A DNA stretch of 10,000 bases. Source: Theodoxus fluviatilis. Its lineage: Eukaryota; Mollusca; Gastropoda; Cycloneritida; Neritidae. Positions 6,803 to 10,000 of this stretch are shown piece after piece (positions within the stretch are counted from its first letter, which is position 1; every line of letters starts with the position of its first letter). The notes beneath the pieces were generated by a model. That model worked only from the letters and a program-made list of their open reading frames with translations. It did not search any database and was not told where the DNA came from. Location: positions 5,001 through 15,000 of the forward strand of contig JAWQFJ010020523.1 of NCBI GenBank assembly GCA_034096865.1. The letters are read 5' to 3'. The translations under genes and the position numbers were made by a program.

Positions 6803-7845
6803 TACTATAGTTGTACTGGAAAAGCGTCTTCTGCAGACCAGGTCCAGTCCACTAAGCATAGTTCTTTAACTACTGTACTCACTGCAGTAGAAGTTGACTT
6901 TTACATACTACTGTAGTGCTACTGGAAGATAAGTATCTACAGCCATGATCTACTCCAGTAGACATAGTTCTTCAACTGCTTTACTCACCGCAGTAGAAGT
7001 TGACTTTTACATACTACTGCAGTGCTACTGGAAGATAAGTATCTACAGCCATGATCTACTCCAGTAGACATAGTTCTTCAACTGCTTTACTCACCGCAGT
7101 AGAAGTTGACTTTTACATACTACTGTAGTCCTACTGGAAGATAAGTATCTACAGCCATGATCTACTCCAGTAGACATAGTTCTTCAACTGCTTTACTCAC
7201 CGCAGTAGAAGTTGACTTTTACATACTACTGTAGTCCTACTGGAAGATAAGTATCTACAGCCATGATCTACTCCAGTAGGCATAGTTCTTCAACTGCTTT
7301 ACTCACCGCAGTAGAAGTTGACTTTTACATACTACTGTAGTCCTACTGGAAGATAAGTATCTACAGCCTAGGTCTACCCAGCAGCATGGCACGTCAACAA
7401 CTGCACTCACCACAGTAGAAGTTGACTTTTACATACTACTGTAGTCCTACTGGAAGATAAGTATCTACAGCCTAGGTCTACCCAGCAGCATGGCACGTCA
7501 ACAACTGCACTCACCGCAGTAGAAGTTGACTTTTACATACTACTGTAGTCCTACTGGAAGATAAGTATCTACAGCCTAGGTCTACCCAGCAGCATGGCAC
7601 GTCAACAACTGCACTCACCGCAGTAGAAGTTGACTTTTACATACTACTGTAGTCCTACTGGAAGATAAGTATCTACAGCCTAGGTCTACCCAGCAGCATG
7701 GCACGTCAACAACTGCACTCACCGCAGTAGAAGTTGACTTTTACATACTACTGTAGTCCTACTGGAAGATAAGTATCTACAGCCTAGGTCTACCCAGCAG
7801 CATGGCACGTCAACAACTGCACTCACCGCAGTAAAAGTTGACTTT
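6803..7845. repeat. 104-106-bp minisatellite, homogeneous right part, reaching into the exon
   Basis: GCAGTAGAAG (or a variant) starts at 6884, 6990, 7096, 7202, 7308, 7412, 7516, 7620, 7724 and 7828. The first intervals are 106 bases and those from 7308 on are 104, so two subfamilies sit side by side. The 106-bp type carries CCATGATCTACTCCAGTAG; the 104-bp type carries CTAGGTCTACCCAGCAGCAT and GGCACGTCAACAACTGCACT. The last copy is cut off at about 7845, inside the exon at 7827-8009. All ten copies contain ACTCAC, which on the minus strand is the donor GTGAGT. Confidence 0.95.
7821..7826 (-). promoter_or_regulatory. Splice donor GTGAGT of the upstream exon
   Basis: Minus-strand TGCG/GTGAGT is a consensus 5' splice site. 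It ends the exon in phase 1. The same hexamer recurs in each minisatellite copy on the minus strand, at plus positions 7717, 7613, 7509, 7405, 7301, 7195, 7089, 6983 and 6877. Confidence 0.8.
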
Positions 7846-8009
7846 GGCCCAGCCTGATCTGCAACGGACGTGGCCGGAGAAGTGAGCGGAAGTGACATCA
7901 ATCACGTACTGCTGCCCCTGCACGGTGACCGTGAAAGCCCCGGAGTGACCGGAAGTGTTAAGATGAAGGGCAGCATCCACTGTGTCTTCGATCCCCGTCT
8001 GTATGCCCA
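7827..8009 (-). CDS. Internal exon of a cysteine-rich extracellular protein (upstream of the GCC2-like exon)
   Basis: The exon is 183 nt and phase 1-1. The acceptor is CCCTGATGTGTCCTTGCAG just before 8009 (minus) and the donor is GTGAGT at 7826. It codes for 60 full residues. The first ~44 look like a small beta-rich segment (GAFTVTVQGQQYVIDVTS) with a possible N-glycosylation site N-T-S. The end, CRSGWAKVNFYC, begins the cysteine ladder. Joined to the exon at 4367-4212, the split codon G/TG gives Val and the text continues C-V-P-C-G-P-G-T, matching the C-x2-C-x-P-G-T spacing of ephrin-receptor-like modules. The same order, a beta segment then C-x-P-G then paired cysteines, is known from SVEP1-like proteins. 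The protein is probably secreted or on the cell surface; that is inferred from the family. Its last ~19 bases belong to the minisatellite. Confidence 0.8.
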
Positions 8010-8019
8010 CTGCAAGGAC

Positions 8020-8200
8020 ACATCAGGGAAACAGCAGCGATGATAAAGATGACAGAGATGGAGAAAATGTTTATGGCGATCATGAAGATGATGGTGATTA
8101 TGATAATCATGGCGATTGCGGTGACGAAGACGACGATGACGCGGTCTTTGAGACGATATGGTGAAAATGACAATAAATATGACGAAAACAACGACGACAA
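8020..8200. repeat. Degenerate GAT/GAC trinucleotide-rich sequence
   Basis: Many GATGAT, GACGAC, GATGGTGAT and GATTATGATAAT stretches with no fixed period. The plus frame reads Asp-rich and other frames Met/Ile- or His-rich, as expected from a decayed trinucleotide repeat. It starts just upstream of the exon acceptor at 8010. Confidence 0.75.
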
Positions 8201-8208
8201 TGACGGGG

Positions 8209-8580
8209 TTCTGTGGCACGAGCGGTCAGCGCGCTTGACCTGCAGTCGCTTGCGGCTAGTGCGTGCTGTGTTCAAAGCTGCTCGGATTCTAGGCCTGCAT
8301 CCTTGAGCAAGGTGCTTTACTCACATTGCTTCTCCCCATCCAGGAGTAAAACGGGTACCTGTGAGGGCTGAGCTGGAAAATTGTGAAACCTAACTTTGGC
8401 GCGTTCATCCGCAGCCTGGTTGCATGCTCCCCAGGGAGTTGAGTTGGTGTTGTAGTGATAAAATAAGGTAACCCGATGACCAGGGGGTAAATGTGTGCGG
8501 AATGAGCACCCATCAATGGGTGTTGAAGTCGCAATATGAAAAAGAGCATCTTTACCTTTACAAAGAGGAGCAAGAAAAAC
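8209..8580 (+). mobile_element. tRNA-derived SINE, probably full length
   Basis: The head starts TGTGGCACGAGCGGTCAGCG, close to a class-II tRNA start with an A box (TGGCNNAGNGG, one extra base) at 8214-8226. B-box-like GTTCAAAGC (about 8270) or GCTCGGATTCTAGGC (about 8279) follow at the distance expected for a Leu/Ser-type tRNA. The body has GAGCAAGGTGCTTTACTCAC and CCATCCAGGAGTAAAACGGG then TACCTG, which I know from tRNA-derived SINEs of marine invertebrates. The tail carries CACCCATCAATGGGTG and TTTACCTTTAC. The open frame on its minus strand (about 8289-8607) is a by-product. The boundaries are approximate; no clear target duplication was found. Confidence 0.65.
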
Positions 8581-8585
8581 AAGAA

Positions 8586-9426
8586 GGGCAAAGCCCATAC
8601 GACTCACATGCTTGACCTTGACCTTTATATGACATTGACCTTCATGTGACCTTCAAGGTCAAGGTCAAACAACTAAACCTACCAATGACATCATACACTA
8701 AGAAATGCTTTACACATTTTTCTTACCAAAATACATGTGACCTTGACCCAAGGTCAAGGTCATCCAAGGTCATGCAACACAAAGCTGTTAATTCAAGACA
8801 TAGGAAGCACAATGGTGCTTATTGGCACTTTCTACCATGAGATATGGTCACTTTTAGTGGTTCACTACCCCATTTTGGTCACATTTCATAAGGGTCAAAG
8901 TGACCTTGACCTTGACGATATGTGACCAAATGTGTCTCATGATGAAAGTATAACATGTGCCCCACATAATTATTAAGTTTGAAACAGTTATCTTCCATAG
9001 TTCAGGGTCAAGGTCACTTCAAAATATGTATACAATCCAACTTTGAAGAGCTCCTGTGAGCTTGACCTTGAAGCAAGGTCAACCAAACTGGTATCAAAAG
9101 ATAGGAATTACTTTTTCCTATATACCATATATAGATCAGGTATCCAATCTCAAAAACCTCAGAGAAAATTGAGAAAATGTGAAAAATGACTGTTTTTAGA
9201 CAACATTTATGGCCCCTGCGACCTTGACCTTGAAGCAAGGACAAGTCACCATGTATGTTTTTTGAGGCTTTGTCATCATACACCATCATGCCACATTTGG
9301 TATTGATAGACTTAATAGTCTCCGAGAAAATTCCAACGTTAACATTTTCGGACGCCCGGACGCCCGGACGCCCGGACGGACGAAACGGGTGAGTACATAG
9401 ACTCACTTTTGCTTCGCATGTGAGTC
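8586..9426. mobile_element. Non-autonomous dispersed element with inverted ends and TGACCTTGA motifs
   Basis: GACTCACATGC at 8601-8611 is the exact reverse complement of GCATGTGAGTC at 9416-9426, and a second inverted copy, GACTCAC at 9400-9406, makes a 7-bp hairpin with the right end. A palindrome GGGCAAAGCCC lies at 8586-8596. The interior has no meaningful open frame but at least ten perfect TGACCTTGA or TCAAGGTCA 9-mers, plus (GGACGCCC)n near the right end. This layout, including the A-run after GTGAGTC, resembles a dispersed repeat family I associate with gastropods. The mechanism (MITE-like or Helitron-like) is not settled; no target duplication is obvious. Confidence 0.6.
9349..9382. 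repeat. GC-rich GGACGCCC octamer tandem
   Basis: Three copies of the octamer GGACGCCC followed by GGACGGACG form a sharply GC- and CpG-rich patch in AT-rich surroundings, inside the right part of the dispersed element. Confidence 0.9.
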
Positions 9427-9475
9427 AAAAAGCATTCGAAACAGGAGAAGCAAGAAGTGTATGAGAGCGATTAAA

Positions 9476-9552
9476 AGGTGGAGGAGGAGGGAGGAGGAGG
9501 AACGGGAGCAAGAGGAGGAGGAGGAGGAACGGAAGCAAGAGGAGGGACCCCG
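9476..9552 (+). repeat. (GGA)n-rich repeat
   Basis: GGAGGAGG runs alternate with two copies of GAACGG(G/A)AGCAAGAGGAGG. It is flanked by two related segments: GGAGAAGCAAGAAGTGTATG at 9444 and GGAGCAGCAAGTGTAGGAGA at 9553. The plus frame would read Glu/Arg/Gln-rich but is low complexity. Confidence 0.85.
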
Positions 9553-9582
9553 GGAGCAGCAAGTGTAGGAGAGTGATAGTAG

Positions 9583-9686
9583 TTCTGCTACTCCCGCTAC
9601 TCCAGCTGACGCTACCGCAATTACCACTACCTCTGATGCTGCTTCTACTGCTACTGCTACTTCTGCTGCCGTTGCTGCTTTCAATT
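9583..9686 (+). repeat. GCTACT / GCTGCT trinucleotide repeat
   Basis: An imperfect run of GCT, ACT, CCT and TCT triplets. Frames read as Ala/Thr-rich, Leu-rich or Tyr/Cys-rich according to phase. With the GGA block to the left it could pass for a low-complexity coding region (Glu-rich then Ser/Ala/Thr-rich), but one TAG at about 9566 separates the two and no splice signals or conserved domain support it. Confidence 0.7.
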
Positions 9687-9690
9687 AGGG

Positions 9691-10000
9691 GTTTTCCTGT
9701 GGTGGTCTTTACATTATGCGTTAAGCGGAGATGCTGTGTTAATGATGGTCAAAGTAGTGGAAAGCGTTGCATTAAAAGATCTGATAGCTAGCTGGAAAAT
9801 GGCAGAATTATCATGGTAATGTTGCCAGTGGTGTTTTTAAAATGTTATCATTTTCCATTATTGTAATTTCCTCTAATTTTAATACATATTTCAGTTTTGT
9901 ATTGATTTTGTTGTTATCGTGGTGGTGGTGGTTTTTTACATTTAATTCCTCTTAGATTCGTCCACATTTTGTCATGAACTTAGCATTCTATTCCTTCAAG
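9691..10000. other. AT-rich sequence, no feature seen
   Basis: Apart from a short GTGGTGGTGG run near 9920, nothing recognisable is present on either strand. It is probably intron upstream of the exon at 7827-8009. Confidence 0.55.

Noticed and set aside
5425..7845. CRISPR-like array
   Set aside because: The 104-106-bp periodicity has no unique spacers between short repeats; units are similar over their full length, and the context is animal intron.
8209..8293. A functional tRNA gene
   Set aside because: Only A- and B-box-like pieces remain; no complete cloverleaf or paired acceptor stem can be drawn, and it continues into a SINE body.
8289..8607. Minus-strand open frame of about 96 codons with a hydrophobic start
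   Set aside because: It lies within the SINE body, whose plus-strand landmarks explain the sequence better.
9573..9791. Leu-rich plus-strand open frame suggesting a membrane peptide
   Set aside because: The Leu run is one of three readings of a GCT/ACT triplet repeat; no support outside the repeat.

Overview
The window looks like intronic, repeat-dominated DNA from an animal genome, most likely a marine mollusc and plausibly a caenogastropod snail. This rests on vertebrate-type split exons with GT-AG boundaries, on a tRNA-derived SINE with a GAGCAAGGTGCTTTACTCAC / GTAAAACGGGTACCTG body, and on a dispersed element packed with TGACCTTGA motifs that ends in (GGACGCCC)n and GTGAGTC. I associate such elements with gastropods from general knowledge; no search was run. 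No bacterial features are present.

One gene can be supported, on the minus strand. Two exons, 8009-7827 (183 nt) and 4367-4212 (156 nt), both have AG/GT borders and are both phase 1-1. Joined, they read through a cysteine-rich module of the ephrin-receptor-like / GCC2_GCC3 type found in SVEP1 (polydom)-like and other multidomain extracellular proteins. A possible 24-nt microexon, 2810-2787, has strong splice sites and keeps the same phase. Everything else in the window is intron of this gene or flanking intron; neither the start nor the end of the gene is visible.

Layout from left to right. 1-2360: satellite of GATGA-based 18- and 23-mers with a 329-bp higher-order repeat, interrupted at 1451-1500 by a hairpin-forming core. 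2361-3282: plain AT-rich intron with the candidate microexon. 3283-3890: compound CA/GA microsatellite. 4212-4367: exon. 4388-4558: 20-bp minisatellite starting 20 bases from the exon acceptor. 4915-5439: decayed reading frame on the plus strand. 5425-7845: 104-106-bp minisatellite, split by a 927-bp insertion with a 7-bp target duplication. 7827-8009: exon, whose 3' end lies inside the minisatellite. 8020-8200: degenerate GAT/GAC repeat. About 8209-8580: SINE. About 8586-9426: inverted-repeat-ended element. 9476-9690: trinucleotide repeats. 9691-10000: AT-rich, nothing seen.

The most unusual point is the 104-106-bp minisatellite. It contains the last ~19 bases of the upstream exon plus its GTGAGT donor, so the intron carries a ladder of copies of its own 5' splice site. 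No novel enzyme or defence system is visible; the long stop-free frames over satellite and microsatellite DNA are artefacts of the repeats.
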